From positions 558,001-622,000 of the forward strand of contig JACKMK010000003.1 in the NCBI GenBank assembly GCA_024235395.1: a DNA stretch of 64,000 nucleotides, given 5' to 3'. Both the position numbers and the translations under genes were made by a program. Of the stretch, positions 11,155-21,072 are shown piece after piece. This stretch comes from Chromatiaceae bacterium. GTDB lineage: Bacteria > Pseudomonadota > Gammaproteobacteria > Chromatiales > Chromatiaceae. How positions within the stretch are numbered: position 1 is the stretch's first letter; every line of letters starts with the position of its first letter. The notes below the pieces were generated by a model. It made no database searches, was not told the origin of the DNA, and saw only the letters and a program-made list of their open reading frames with translations.

Positions 11155-14100
11155 ATGGCCGAACAAAATGCAACAACCCAGTCCCCGAATGTGATCGGGG
11201 AGGTCAAATCGATCACCGGCAAGGTGGTCGCCATCGGTGCCGGCGGCGAGCGTACGCTCGCGGCGGGCGACCCGGTATTTGCCGATGACCTGATCAAGAC
11301 GATCGGTGTGAGCACCGTGGTGATCACCTTGAACGACGGTACGCGATTCGACCTCGGGCGCGACGCCGAAGGGCTGCTCGACGAGTCGGTTTACGGCGGT
11401 GATATCGAGGTCCTGCGTGCCGCCGCGGTGGTCGAGGCGGCCGAGATCCAGCGGGCGATCGCCGAAGGCGCGGATCCGACCGCGGTCACCGAACCGCCGG
11501 CAGCCGGTGAGACCACGACCGGCAGCGAGTCACTCGGCGAGGGTGTCACGGTGGAGCGTACCGGGCGGGTAGGCGCGGTCGAGGCCGGGTACGAGACAAC
11601 GGCCCCGGGACAGGCCGTCGACTCACTGTTCGGTGAACCGATCGACTTCGGCCTGACGGCTGAGCAGCCGACCGCGAGCATCGTGCTGGACCCGGTCACT
11701 GCGGACAACATCGTCAATGCCGCGGAGTCCGGCGGCCTGGTCGCGATCACCGGCACGGTCGGTGGCGATGTGGCGGACGGCGACATCGTCACGCTCATCA
11801 TCAACGGCGTCGAATACAGCGGGCCGGTCAGCGGCGGTCAGTTCAGCATTGCGGTACCGGGCGGCGAACTGGTCGCCGATCCCGACCAGACGATAGAGGC
11901 CAGCGTTACCACCAGTACCGGCAGCCCGGCCGGTGAGGCGACTGCTGTCGACGATCAGGCCTACAGCAGCGACACCTTCGTTCCGGACGCGAGCATCAGC
12001 CTCGATCCCGTGACCGCAGACAACGTGATCAGCGCTGCGGAGTCCGGCACCGTCGTGACGCTCACCGGCAGCGTCGGCGGCGATGTCGTCGACGGTGACA
12101 CGGTGACGGTGATCGTGAATGGTGGCGCCTACACCGGCGTGGTCAGCGATGGGCGTTTCAGCGTCGACGTGCCCGGCAGCGAATTGGCCGCCGACCCGGA
12201 CCAGACCGTGGAGGCCAGCGTCACGACCAGCACCGGCAGCATCAATGGCGAGGCCACCGCGGTCGACGACCAGGCCTTCGGGGTCGATACCGATGTACCG
12301 GAGGCGAGCATCGCGCTGGACCCGGTGACCGCGGACAACCTGGTCAATTTCGCCGAATCCGGTGGGCCGGTCGCGATCACCGGCAGCGTCGGCGGCGATG
12401 TCGCCGACGGCGACACGGTGATCGTCACGGTCAACGGCGTCGAATACAGCGGGCCGGTGAACGGTGGCGTTTTCAGCATCACTGTCCCTGGCGGCCAGTT
12501 GGTGGCCGATGCGGATCACACGATCCAGGCACGCGTGACCACGACCACCGGCAGCGTGAATGGTGAGGCGACTGCGAGCGACAGCCAGAGCTACGGTGTC
12601 GATACAACGCCACCGGTCGCTCAGGCGACCGCGAGCATCGTCATCGACCCGGTGACGGCCGACAATCTGTTGACCGATGCCGAGGCGGGCGGTGACGTCT
12701 CGATCACCGGGCGCGTGGGTGGCGACGTCGCCGACGGCGACATCGTGTTCCTGAACGTGAACGGCAGCGTCTACCAGGGGCCGGTCAGTGGCGGCACCTT
12801 CAACATCAGCGTGTCCGGCGCCCAGCTGCTCGCCGATGCCGATCACACCATTCAGGCCCGCGTCACCACGACCACCGGCAATCCGGGGGGCGAGGCGACC
12901 GCGACCGATAGTCAGACCTATTTCGTCGAAAGTGGCGGCGGTGAACCGACGATCGACATCGACCCGGTGACCGGTGACAACCAGGTCGACGACAGCGAAG
13001 ACGACAGTGTCACGCTCAGCGGCAGCACGACCGGTGTCGAGCCGGGCCAGACCGTCAGCGTCGTGATCGAGGACGGCACCGGTGCGACGGTGTTCAGCGG
13101 CGGCGCGACCGTCCAGGCCGATGGCAGCTGGAGCATCCCGGGTGTCGACCTGTCGGGCCTGCCCGACGGTGCGCCCTACACGGTGCTCGCCGATGTCAGC
13201 GACGCGGCCGGCAACCCGGCACCGCAGGCGAGTGAGCCGTTCCAGACAGTGGACACCACGGGTCCGACGATCGACATCGACCCGGTGACCGGCGACAACC
13301 AGGTCGACGACAGCGAAGACGACAGTGTCACGCTCAGCGGCAGCACGACCGGTGTCGAACCGGGCCAGACCGTCAGCGTCGTGATCGAGGACGGCACCGG
13401 TGCGACGGTGTTCAGCGGCAGCGCGACGGTGCAGGCCGATGGCAGCTGGAGCATCCCGGGTGTCGACCTGTCGGGCCTGCCCGACGGTGCGCCCTACACG
13501 GTGCTCGCTGACGTCAGCGACGCGGCCGGCAACCCGGCACCGCAGGCGAGTGAGCCGTTCCAGACAGTGGACACCACGGGTCCGACGATCGACATCGACC
13601 CGGTGACCGGCGACAACCAGGTCGACGACAGCGAGGACGACAGTGTCACGCTCAGCGGCAGCACGACCGGTGTCGAGCCGGGCCAGACGGTGAGCGTGGT
13701 GATCGAGGACGGCACCGGCGCGACGGTGTTCAGCGGCAGCGCGACCGTCCAGGCCGATGGCAGCTGGAGCATCCCGGGTGTCGACCTGTCGGGTCTGCCC
13801 GACGGCGCCCCCTACACGGTGCTCGCCGACGTCAGCGACGCGGCCGGCAACCCGGCGCCGCAGGCGAGTGAGCCCTTCCAGACCCTCGACACCACGGGTC
13901 CGACGATCGACATCGATCCGGTGACCGGTGACAACCAGGTCGACGACAGCGAAGACGACAGTGTCACGCTCAGCGGCAGCACGACCGGTGTCGAGCCGGG
14001 CCAGACGGTGAGCGTGGTGATCGAGGACGGCACCGGTGCGACGGTGTTCAGCGGCAGCGCGACCGTCCAGGCCGATGGCAGCTGGAGCATCCCGGGTGTC

Positions 14101-17100
14101 GACCTGTCGGGCCTGCCCGACGGTGCGCCCTACACGGTGCTCGCTGACGTCAGCGACGCGGCCGGCAACCCGGCACCGCAGGCAACCGAAAACTTCCAGA
14201 CCCTCGACACCACGGGTCCGACGATCGACATCGATCCGGTGACCGGCGACAACCAGGTCGACGACAGCGAGGACGACAGTGTCACGCTCAGCGGCAGCAC
14301 GACCGGTGTCGAGCCGGGCCAGACCGTCAGCGTGGTGATCGAGGACGGCACCGGTGCGACGGTGTTCAGCGGCAGCGCGACCGTCCAGGCCGATGGCAGC
14401 TGGAGCATCCCGGGTGTCGACCTGTCGGGCCTGCCCGACGGCGCCCCCTACACGGTGCTCGCTGACGTCAGCGACGCGGCCGGCAACCCGGCACCGCAGG
14501 CAACCGAAAACTTCCAGACCCTCGACACCACGGGTCCGACGATCGACATCGATCCGGTGACCGGCGACAACCAGGTCGACGACAGCGAGGACGACAGTGT
14601 CACGCTCAGCGGCAGCACGACCGGTGTCGAGCCGGGCCAGACCGTCAGCGTGGTGATCGAGGATGGCACCGGTGCGACGGTGTTCAGCGGCAGCGCGACC
14701 GTCCAGGCCGATGGCAGCTGGAGCATCCCGGGCGTCGACCTGTCGGGCCTGCCCGACGGCGCCCCGTACACGGTGCTCGCCGACGTCAGCGACGCGGCCG
14801 GCAACCCGGCACCGCAGGCAACCGAAAACTTCCAGACCCTCGACACCACGGGTCCGACGATCGACATCGATCCGGTGACCGGCGACAACCAGGTCGACGA
14901 CAGCGAGGACGACAGCGTCACGCTCAGCGGCAGCACGACCGGTGTCGAGCCGGGCCAGACGGTGAGTGTCGTGATCGAGGATGGCACCGGTGCGACGGTG
15001 TTCAGCGGCAGCGCGACCGTCCAGGCCGATGGCAGCTGGAGCATCCCGGGCGTCGACCTGTCGGGCCTGCCCGACGGCGCCCCGTACACGGTGCTCGCCG
15101 ACGTCAGCGACGCGGCCGGCAACCCGGCACCGCAGGCAACCGAAAACTTCCAGACCCTCGACACCACGGGTCCGACGATCGACATCGATCCGGTGACCGG
15201 CGACAACCAGGTCGACGACAGCGAGGACGACAGCGTCACGCTCAGCGGCAGCACGACCGGTGTCGAGCCGGGCCAGACGGTGAGTGTCGTGATCGAGGAT
15301 GGCACCGGTGCGACGGTGTTCAGCGGCAGCGCGACCGTCCAGGCCGATGGCAGCTGGAGCATCCCGGGCGTCGACCTGTCGGGCCTGCCCGACGGCGCCC
15401 CGTACACGGTGCTCGCCGACGTCAGCGACGCGGCCGGCAACCCGGCACCGCAGGCAACCGAAAACTTCCAGACCCTCGACACCACGGGTCCGACGATCGA
15501 CATCGATCCGGTGACCGGCGACAACCAGGTCGACGACAGCGAGGACGACAGCGTCACGCTCAGCGGCAGCACGACCGGTGTCGAGCCGGGCCAGACGGTG
15601 AGTGTCGTGATCGAGGATGGCACCGGTGCGACGGTGTTCAGCGGCAGCGCGACCGTCCAGGCCGATGGCAGCTGGAGCATCCCGGGCGTCGACCTGTCGG
15701 GCCTGCCCGACGGTGCGCCCTACACGGTGCTCGCCGATGTCAGCGACGCGGCCGGCAACCCGGCACCGCAGGCGAGTGAGCCGTTCCAGACGGTGGACAC
15801 TACGGCGCCTCCGGCGCCGACCGTCACCATCGTCGAGGACGCGGACAACGACGGCGTCATCACGGCCGCCGAACTCAGTGGCGACATCGACGTCCAGGTC
15901 GGGCTGCCGCTCGGCGCAGTGGCCGGCGATGTGATCCGGGTCAGTGACGGGGTCACCGTGACCGAGATCACTTTGACCCCTGGGGATATCGTCGCGGGCA
16001 GCGTGAGTGCGAGTTTCGCGAATCCCGGCAACGGCAACACCATCGACGTGACCGCGACCCTGACCGATGCGGCCGGCAACACCTCGGCGCCGGGAAGCGA
16101 CAGCGCGATCCTCAATCTGGTGACCGCAAGCATCACCATCGATCCGAATATCACACCGGATGACCTGATCTCGCCCGACGAGCAGATAGGCGATGTCCTC
16201 GTGACCGGCACCGTCGGTGGAGACGTCGCCGACGGTGACATCGTCACGCTGACCGTCAACGGCGGCACCTACCAAGGGCCCGTCAGCGGCGGTACCTTCA
16301 GTATCGCGGTGCCCGGTGCGGAACTCGCGGCCGACGCGGACAATGTAATCGAGGCCGGCGTCACCGTGACCGATGTGCTCGGAAACGACATCACGGCGAC
16401 CGACATCGAAGGGTACAGTGTCGCGCAGGTGATCGATCCGGCCGAGTACGGGATGCGCGGCGAGTACTACGGTTACAACGACCGTGAACCGCTGTCGAGC
16501 TATCTGCGGCATCCGGACGATCAGAGTGTCGGCAACCTCAATTCGCTGAGCGACATCGTGACCATCATCGACGGACGCAGCGGCCCGGTCGTCGGGACGA
16601 TCGACGAAGGTCGTGCAGACGCGACCTTCCGGACCTCCTACGTCGATTATGGCCTGGTGAACAATCACCTCGGCACCGGGCGGACGCTGCAGAGCTTTCT
16701 TGCGCACGATGCCGCCAGCCTGTCACGCGATCCACGCGACTCGACCGACGCCATCGTGCGCATCATCGGGTTCATGATGATCGATGCGACCAGCCTGGAT
16801 TTCCGTGTACGTTCCGACGACGGCTTCCAGGTACGCATCGGTGACACCGTGTTCGGCAATCCGACCAACCACTCGCCAACCACCGACACGTTCAACGATG
16901 TCGCCGTCGAGCCCGGACTGCAGGAGGTCGAGATCCTGTATTGGGACCAGGCATTCGAGGCGGTGCTCGAGATCGAGGTCAAGGCGGCCGATGAGCCCGA
17001 CAGCGCGTTCGAGTTCCTGGGCCAGGGCCGCTTTGGTCTGTTCCAGCCGACGTTCGACGTGGCACTGGATGCGAACCAGACGATCATCGAGGATCCATCC

Positions 17101-17577
17101 ACGCCCGGCCAGTTCCTGGTGGTCGAAGGGTCCGAATTGGTCGGCGGTGCGGGGACCGATGTACTCGAGGGCGGCGACTATCTCGATATCCTGGTGGGCG
17201 GCCCGGGCGATGACCTGCTCAGCGGTGGGGCGGAGGCGGACCTGTTCAAATGGAACAGTGGCGACGAGGGCACACCCGGGGATCCCGCCAGCGACACCAT
17301 CACCGACTTCAGTATCGCGGAACGTGACGCACTCGATCTCAGTAGCCTGTTGTCCGGCGAAGACAGCGGCAACCTGACCGATTACCTGCATTTCGAGTCG
17401 AGCCCGGGCGGAACCCTGGTGCATGTCAGCAGCGCTGGTGGCTTCGCCGGTGGTTACGACGCCGCGGCAGAGGATCAGACCATTCTGCTGCAGAGTGTCG
17501 ATCTCACCGCACTGGGCGGCAGTGACCAGGAGATCGTTGATGCACTGCTCGCGGGGAACAACCTGATCATCGGTTGA
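11155..17577 (+). CDS. lapA: Giant LapA-type repeat adhesin with type I secretion signal
   Basis: A 2140-residue secreted adhesin. Residues 1-110 are a LapA-type retention module (VIGEVKSITGKVVAIGAGG, DPVFADDLIKT), followed at 114-118 by PPAAG, a di-alanine site like the one LapG proteases cut. Then come four 105-residue Ig-like repeats (about 174-597), nine 106-residue tandem repeats (598-1551), one diverged 106-residue unit, a fifth 105-type repeat (about 1658-1760), a PA14-like sugar-binding domain (about 1765-1945: RGEYYGYND, FRVRSDDGFQVRI), one RTX calcium block (GGPGDDLLSGGAEADLF) and a C-terminal type I secretion target with LTALGGSD. GGAG precedes the ATG by 7 nt. The exporter genes flank it. 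No lapG or lapD lies in the window. Confidence 0.92.
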   Translation: MAEQNATTQSPNVIGEVKSITGKVVAIGAGGERTLAAGDPVFADDLIKTIGVSTVVITLNDGTRFDLGRDAEGLLDESVYGGDIEVLRAAAVVEAAEIQRAIAEGADPTAVTEPPAAGETTTGSESLGEGVTVERTGRVGAVEAGYETTAPGQAVDSLFGEPIDFGLTAEQPTASIVLDPVTADNIVNAAESGGLVAITGTVGGDVADGDIVTLIINGVEYSGPVSGGQFSIAVPGGELVADPDQTIEASVTTSTGSPAGEATAVDDQAYSSDTFVPDASISLDPVTADNVISAAESGTVVTLTGSVGGDVVDGDTVTVIVNGGAYTGVVSDGRFSVDVPGSELAADPDQTVEASVTTSTGSINGEATAVDDQAFGVDTDVPEASIALDPVTADNLVNFAESGGPVAITGSVGGDVADGDTVIVTVNGVEYSGPVNGGVFSITVPGGQLVADADHTIQARVTTTTGSVNGEATASDSQSYGVDTTPPVAQATASIVIDPVTADNLLTDAEAGGDVSITGRVGGDVADGDIVFLNVNGSVYQGPVSGGTFNISVSGAQLLADADHTIQARVTTTTGNPGGEATATDSQTYFVESGGGEPTIDIDPVTGDNQVDDSEDDSVTLSGSTTGVEPGQTVSVVIEDGTGATVFSGGATVQADGSWSIPGVDLSGLPDGAPYTVLADVSDAAGNPAPQASEPFQTVDTTGPTIDIDPVTGDNQVDDSEDDSVTLSGSTTGVEPGQTVSVVIEDGTGATVFSGSATVQADGSWSIPGVDLSGLPDGAPYTVLADVSDAAGNPAPQASEPFQTVDTTGPTIDIDPVTGDNQVDDSEDDSVTLSGSTTGVEPGQTVSVVIEDGTGATVFSGSATVQADGSWSIPGVDLSGLPDGAPYTVLADVSDAAGNPAPQASEPFQTLDTTGPTIDIDPVTGDNQVDDSEDDSVTLSGSTTGVEPGQTVSVVIEDGTGATVFSGSATVQADGSWSIPGVDLSGLPDGAPYTVLADVSDAAGNPAPQATENFQTLDTTGPTIDIDPVTGDNQVDDSEDDSVTLSGSTTGVEPGQTVSVVIEDGTGATVFSGSATVQADGSWSIPGVDLSGLPDGAPYTVLADVSDAAGNPAPQATENFQTLDTTGPTIDIDPVTGDNQVDDSEDDSVTLSGSTTGVEPGQTVSVVIEDGTGATVFSGSATVQADGSWSIPGVDLSGLPDGAPYTVLADVSDAAGNPAPQATENFQTLDTTGPTIDIDPVTGDNQVDDSEDDSVTLSGSTTGVEPGQTVSVVIEDGTGATVFSGSATVQADGSWSIPGVDLSGLPDGAPYTVLADVSDAAGNPAPQATENFQTLDTTGPTIDIDPVTGDNQVDDSEDDSVTLSGSTTGVEPGQTVSVVIEDGTGATVFSGSATVQADGSWSIPGVDLSGLPDGAPYTVLADVSDAAGNPAPQATENFQTLDTTGPTIDIDPVTGDNQVDDSEDDSVTLSGSTTGVEPGQTVSVVIEDGTGATVFSGSATVQADGSWSIPGVDLSGLPDGAPYTVLADVSDAAGNPAPQASEPFQTVDTTAPPAPTVTIVEDADNDGVITAAELSGDIDVQVGLPLGAVAGDVIRVSDGVTVTEITLTPGDIVAGSVSASFANPGNGNTIDVTATLTDAAGNTSAPGSDSAILNLVTASITIDPNITPDDLISPDEQIGDVLVTGTVGGDVADGDIVTLTVNGGTYQGPVSGGTFSIAVPGAELAADADNVIEAGVTVTDVLGNDITATDIEGYSVAQVIDPAEYGMRGEYYGYNDREPLSSYLRHPDDQSVGNLNSLSDIVTIIDGRSGPVVGTIDEGRADATFRTSYVDYGLVNNHLGTGRTLQSFLAHDAASLSRDPRDSTDAIVRIIGFMMIDATSLDFRVRSDDGFQVRIGDTVFGNPTNHSPTTDTFNDVAVEPGLQEVEILYWDQAFEAVLEIEVKAADEPDSAFEFLGQGRFGLFQPTFDVALDANQTIIEDPSTPGQFLVVEGSELVGGAGTDVLEGGDYLDILVGGPGDDLLSGGAEADLFKWNSGDEGTPGDPASDTITDFSIAERDALDLSSLLSGEDSGNLTDYLHFESSPGGTLVHVSSAGGFAGGYDAAAEDQTILLQSVDLTALGGSDQEIVDALLAGNNLIIG
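11674..12945 (+). repeat. Four 315 bp Ig-like repeats in the adhesin gene
   Basis: Units begin at 11674, 11989, 12304 and 12631 with codons for A-S-I followed by LDPVTADN or close variants. Period is 315 bp, with one 12 bp linker before the fourth. They are clearly diverged from one another, unlike the array that follows. A fifth relative sits at about 16126-16430, beyond the second array. Confidence 0.9.
12946..15807 (+). repeat. Nine tandem 318 bp repeats in the adhesin gene
   Basis: Units begin at 12946, 13264, 13582, 13900, 14218, 14536, 14854, 15172 and 15490, each exactly 318 bp (106 residues: PTIDIDPVTGDNQ ... GLPDGAPYTVLADVSDAAGN). They are nearly identical at DNA level; units from 14536 on differ by few bases. 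A more diverged unit of the same length fills 15808-16125. Such identity points to recent expansion, and makes copy number prone to change and to short-read misassembly. Confidence 0.97.
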
Positions 17578-17706
17578 GCCCGGTGTGGCCGGAATCACAG
17601 AGGATTCTCTATGTAACGACTAAGATTATGCGATCATCGGCGCGGTTCGCTAACAACAAAGGGGAGGAGGCAGGCAGACGGCGATATGCCGTGTGTCCCG
17701 CTTTGA

Positions 17707-19059
17707 ATGAAGACGATGAGAGTATCGACAGTCATGCCGCGACGCGTCCTGTCGGGATGCGCGGCGATGTGCGTCGCCCTGGGGGTCAGCGGGGCGGCGG
17801 TGTCCGCACAACAGGACGTCAGCGAAGTGGTGCGTACCGCGCTGACGACGAACCCGGATGTCACCGAGGCGCGTAACCGTTGGCTGGCCCGCCGCGAGGA
17901 GGTGAGGCAGGCGGAGGGGGGGTACTACCCGACAGTCGACGTCAATGCCGGTTTTGGATACGAATACACCGACAGCCCGTCAACGCGCGCCGTGGTGGGT
18001 GGTTCGAACGAACTCAACCGCAAAGAACTCGGGCTGTCGATTCGCCAGATGTTGTTCGACGGCTGGGGAACGCAGCACGAGGTCTCGCGACAGAAGGCGC
18101 GCACCGCGTCGGCCGCCGCCCGGCTGCTTGCGGTCGGGGAGAGCACCGCCATGTCGGCGTCGCAGGCCTACATCGACCTTCAGCGCAGCACGGCGCTACG
18201 CGAAATCTCGGCGGACAGCCTGGTGATCCACAAGCGCATCGAAGACCAGATCCGGCTGCGCAGCGACGCCGGTGTCGGGCGTCGTGCGGACCATGACCAG
18301 GTCAGGTCCCGGGTCGCGTTGGCCGAGGCCAATCTGGTCGCCGCGGACGTAAATGTCCTGGACGCCAAGACCACCTTCCAACGCGTGGTAGGCACTCTGC
18401 CGTCCGGCGACTACGCCCAGGTCGGGATGGCTGCCGGGGCGGTTCCCGACTCGCTGGAGGCTGCGCTGCAGGCCGCCCGGGACAACAATCCGTTGCTGGT
18501 CGTGGCCGCGGCCGACATCGATGCCGCACGGGCTCAACACGATGCCGCCAAGCAATTCGACTACCCGCGCCTCGATTTCGAGATCGCCGGCAACGTCAAC
18601 GATGACATCGACGGCACCGAAGGCTATGCAAACGATGCATCGGCGATGATCCGGATGCGCTACAACCTGTACCGCGGCGGGATCGACGCGGCGCGCAAGC
18701 GGGTCACGGCGTACAACGTGAACGAGGCCCAGGATGTGCGTGATCGGTCATTGCGCCAGCTGGAGGAGAGTGTCCGCCTCGCTTGGGCCGCCTACCAGGC
18801 CACTGCGGCGCAGCTGCCGCTGCTCGAGCAGCAGATCGCGTCCGCAGGTAGCACGCGCGATGCCTATGCGAAGCAGTTCAATATCGGCGAGCGTACCTTG
18901 CTCGATCTGCTGAACTCGGAAAACGAGGTCTCACAGGCGCGGCAATCGTTGGTCGACGCGCGTGCCGACCATCAGCTTGCGCAGTTTCGGCTGCTCGAGG
19001 CGACGGGCACCCTGATCGATCACCTGGGCGTAGGTGCCGCGCTGGCGGCCGAGCAGTAA
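17707..19059 (+). CDS. lapE: TolC-family outer-membrane channel (LapE-like)
   Basis: Outer-membrane exit duct of the type I system. A signal peptide ends near VSGAAVSAQQ, then two repeats of the TolC fold follow: VVRTALTTNPDVTEARNRWL opens the first half and ALQAARDNNPLLVVAAADID the second, each leading into long helices. NIGERTLLDLLNSENEVSQA is the usual C-terminal TolC motif. At 450 residues the length fits. It lies 129 bp after the adhesin gene and could be cotranscribed; I see no clear terminator between. No good ribosome site precedes the ATG at 17707, and the ATG at 17716 is an alternative. Confidence 0.92.
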   Translation: MKTMRVSTVMPRRVLSGCAAMCVALGVSGAAVSAQQDVSEVVRTALTTNPDVTEARNRWLARREEVRQAEGGYYPTVDVNAGFGYEYTDSPSTRAVVGGSNELNRKELGLSIRQMLFDGWGTQHEVSRQKARTASAAARLLAVGESTAMSASQAYIDLQRSTALREISADSLVIHKRIEDQIRLRSDAGVGRRADHDQVRSRVALAEANLVAADVNVLDAKTTFQRVVGTLPSGDYAQVGMAAGAVPDSLEAALQAARDNNPLLVVAAADIDAARAQHDAAKQFDYPRLDFEIAGNVNDDIDGTEGYANDASAMIRMRYNLYRGGIDAARKRVTAYNVNEAQDVRDRSLRQLEESVRLAWAAYQATAAQLPLLEQQIASAGSTRDAYAKQFNIGERTLLDLLNSENEVSQARQSLVDARADHQLAQFRLLEATGTLIDHLGVGAALAAEQ

Positions 19060-19071
19060 CAGTGCCACATG

Positions 19072-19090
19072 CCGGCGCTGGCGGCGCCGG
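19072..19090. terminator. GC hairpin between convergent tolC and hslU
   Basis: CCGGCGC-TGGCG-GCGCCGG forms a 7 bp perfect stem with a 5 nt loop in the 39 bp gap between two convergent genes. There is no U-tract on either strand, so it may slow transcription or protect 3' ends instead of acting as a classical terminator. Confidence 0.4.
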
Positions 19091-19098
19091 GATATGCC

Positions 19099-20439
19099 TC
19101 ACAGGATGTAGCGGGTCAGGTCTTCGTCCTCGGCGAGTTCGCCGAGGTTGCGGTTTACGTAGTCGGCGTCGACCGTGATCGTGCGTCCCGCATAGCTGGG
19201 GGCCATGAACGAGACCTCCTCGAGCAGGCGCTCCATCACGGTGTGCAAGCGACGCGCACCGATATTCTCAGTCTTCTCGTTGACCTGCCAGGCGATCTCG
19301 GCAATGCGCCGGATGCCATCGTCGGTGAACGCCAGCTCGACACCCTCTGTGCGTATCAAAGCCTGATATTGCTCGGTCAGCGAAGCGTCCGGTTCGGTGA
19401 GGATGCGCACGAAGTCGTCGCTCGCCAATGCCGACAGTTCCACCCGGATAGGCAGGCGCCCCTGCAGCTCAGGAATCAGATCAGAAGGTTTGCTCAGGTG
19501 GAAGGCGCCGGAGGCTATGAACAGGATGTGATCGGTCTTGACCATGCCGTGCTTGGTGGACACCGTGCAGCCTTCGACCAGTGGCAGGAGATCGCGCTGC
19601 ACGCCCTCGCGCGACACGTCCGCGCCGTGCTGTTCACTGCGACTGGTCACCTTGTCGAGTTCATCGAGGAACACGATGCCGTGCTGTTCGACCATCTCCA
19701 GTGCACGCAGCTTGAGGTCTTCCTCATTGACCCGTTTGGCGGCCTCTTCGTCGCGGATCTGGACCAGCGCGTCCCTGATGCGCAGTTTGCGCTTGCGCGT
19801 GCGCTGGCCGCCGAGGTTCTGGAACAGCCCCTGCAGCTGGCTGGTCATCTCCTCCATGCCGGGTGGCGCCATGATCTCGACACCCAGACTCACGCCGCTG
19901 GTCTCGATCTCGATCTCCTTCTCGTCGAGTTCACCGCTGCGCAGCTTGTTGCGAAACTTTTCGCGCGTTCCACTGCCGTCGCTGCGTACCGGTACGGCCT
20001 CCTCTTCCCAGCTGGTGGTACGTGCAGGCGGCAACAGGGCATCGAGCACGCGTTCTTCGGCAGCCGCGGCGGCCACGTCCTGGACCTTGTCGAGTTCCTG
20101 CACACGCACCATCTTGACGGCGGCGTCGGCGAGATCTCGGATGATCGAATCCACCTCGCGACCCACATAGCCGACCTCGGTGAACTTGGTCGCCTCCACC
20201 TTGATGAACGGGGCATTGGCGAGCTTGGCAAGACGGCGCGCGATCTCGGTCTTGCCGACGCCGGTCGGCCCGATCATCAGGATATTCTTGGGCGTGATCT
20301 CGTTGCGCAGCTCGTCGCCGACCTGGGTTCGCCGCCAACGGTTGCGCAACGCGATCGCCACCGAACGTTTGGCGGCCTGCTGGCCGATGATATGTTTGTC
20401 GAGTTCGCGAACGATCTCTTCGGGGGTCAGTTCAGGCAT
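19099..20439 (-). CDS. hslU: ATP-dependent protease ATPase subunit HslU
   Basis: AAA+ unfoldase of the HslVU (ClpYQ) protease. LTPEEIVRELDKHIIGQ opens the protein, Walker A is GPTGVGKTEIARRLAK, the pore-loop region reads EATKFTEVGYVGREVDS, the inserted I-domain spans about 110-240, Walker B is GIVFLDELDKV, and the C-terminus EDEDLTRYIL is the tail that docks on HslV. At 446 residues it has full length. It overlaps hslV by 8 nt, so the two are cotranslated. Confidence 0.98.
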   Translation of the reverse strand: MPELTPEEIVRELDKHIIGQQAAKRSVAIALRNRWRRTQVGDELRNEITPKNILMIGPTGVGKTEIARRLAKLANAPFIKVEATKFTEVGYVGREVDSIIRDLADAAVKMVRVQELDKVQDVAAAAAEERVLDALLPPARTTSWEEEAVPVRSDGSGTREKFRNKLRSGELDEKEIEIETSGVSLGVEIMAPPGMEEMTSQLQGLFQNLGGQRTRKRKLRIRDALVQIRDEEAAKRVNEEDLKLRALEMVEQHGIVFLDELDKVTSRSEQHGADVSREGVQRDLLPLVEGCTVSTKHGMVKTDHILFIASGAFHLSKPSDLIPELQGRLPIRVELSALASDDFVRILTEPDASLTEQYQALIRTEGVELAFTDDGIRRIAEIAWQVNEKTENIGARRLHTVMERLLEEVSFMAPSYAGRTITVDADYVNRNLGELAEDEDLTRYIL

Positions 20440-20977
20440 CGCAATCCAGCTCTTCGATGACGAGGTTGTGGTTGGTGAACACGCAGATGTCCGCAGCGAT
20501 GTTCAGGCCCCGTTCGACGATATCGCGTGCCGGCAGCTCGGTCGTGTCGAGCATCGCACGCGCTGCCGCCTGCGCAAAAGCGCCACCCGAGCCGATTGCC
20601 ATCAGGCTGTCTTCGGGCTCGACCACGTCTCCGGTACCGGTGAGTATCAAAGAGGCCTCCCTGTCGGCGACCACCAGCAATGCCTCGAGGCGCCGCAGCA
20701 TGCGGTCGGTTCGCCAGTCCTTGGCCAGCTCGACCGCAGCCCGGGTCAGATTGCCGGAGTGCTTCTCAAGCTTGCCCTCGAAGCGCTCGAACAGCGTGAA
20801 TGCGTCGGCGGTCGCGCCGGCGAAGCCGGCCAGCACCTGGCCCTTGTACAGACGACGCACCTTGCGCGCGTTGCCTTTCATGACGGTGTTGCCCATCGAT
20901 ACCTGGCCATCGCCGCCGACGACGACCTTACCGGCACGGCGTACCGAGAGAATGGTTGTCCCGTGGAGTTCCTGCAC
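20432..20977 (-). CDS. hslV: ATP-dependent protease peptidase subunit HslV with short propeptide
   Basis: Threonine peptidase of HslVU. The start is GTG at 20977 with AGGA 7 nt upstream. The product begins MQELHG before the TTILSVRR catalytic motif, so a six-residue propeptide must be removed to expose the active Thr. VVVGGDGQVSMGNTVMKGNA, LAGFAGATADAFTLFERFE and AIGSGGAFAQAAARA are family blocks. At 181 residues the length is normal. It is the first gene of the hslVU pair. Confidence 0.97.
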   Translation of the reverse strand: MQELHGTTILSVRRAGKVVVGGDGQVSMGNTVMKGNARKVRRLYKGQVLAGFAGATADAFTLFERFEGKLEKHSGNLTRAAVELAKDWRTDRMLRRLEALLVVADREASLILTGTGDVVEPEDSLMAIGSGGAFAQAAARAMLDTTELPARDIVERGLNIAADICVFTNHNLVIEELDCDA

Positions 20978-21072
20978 AGTGGATCCTGCTGATTTGGACT
21001 AAGGCAGGAATTCTACCGGATCGGCGCGCCGGCCCGCACCACGGCGTGCGCGCTGTTTTTTCCGCACGGCGG

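Noticed and set aside
14448..15680. 410-codon minus-strand repeat frame
   Set aside because: Another complement of the adhesin repeat array, with the same 106-codon period.
11623..16707. 1694-codon stop-free frame on the minus strand across the adhesin gene
   Set aside because: It mirrors the in-phase 318 bp repeat on the other strand; its Arg/His/Val-rich text has no domain, and the plus-strand frame carries recognisable secretion and PA14-like domains.
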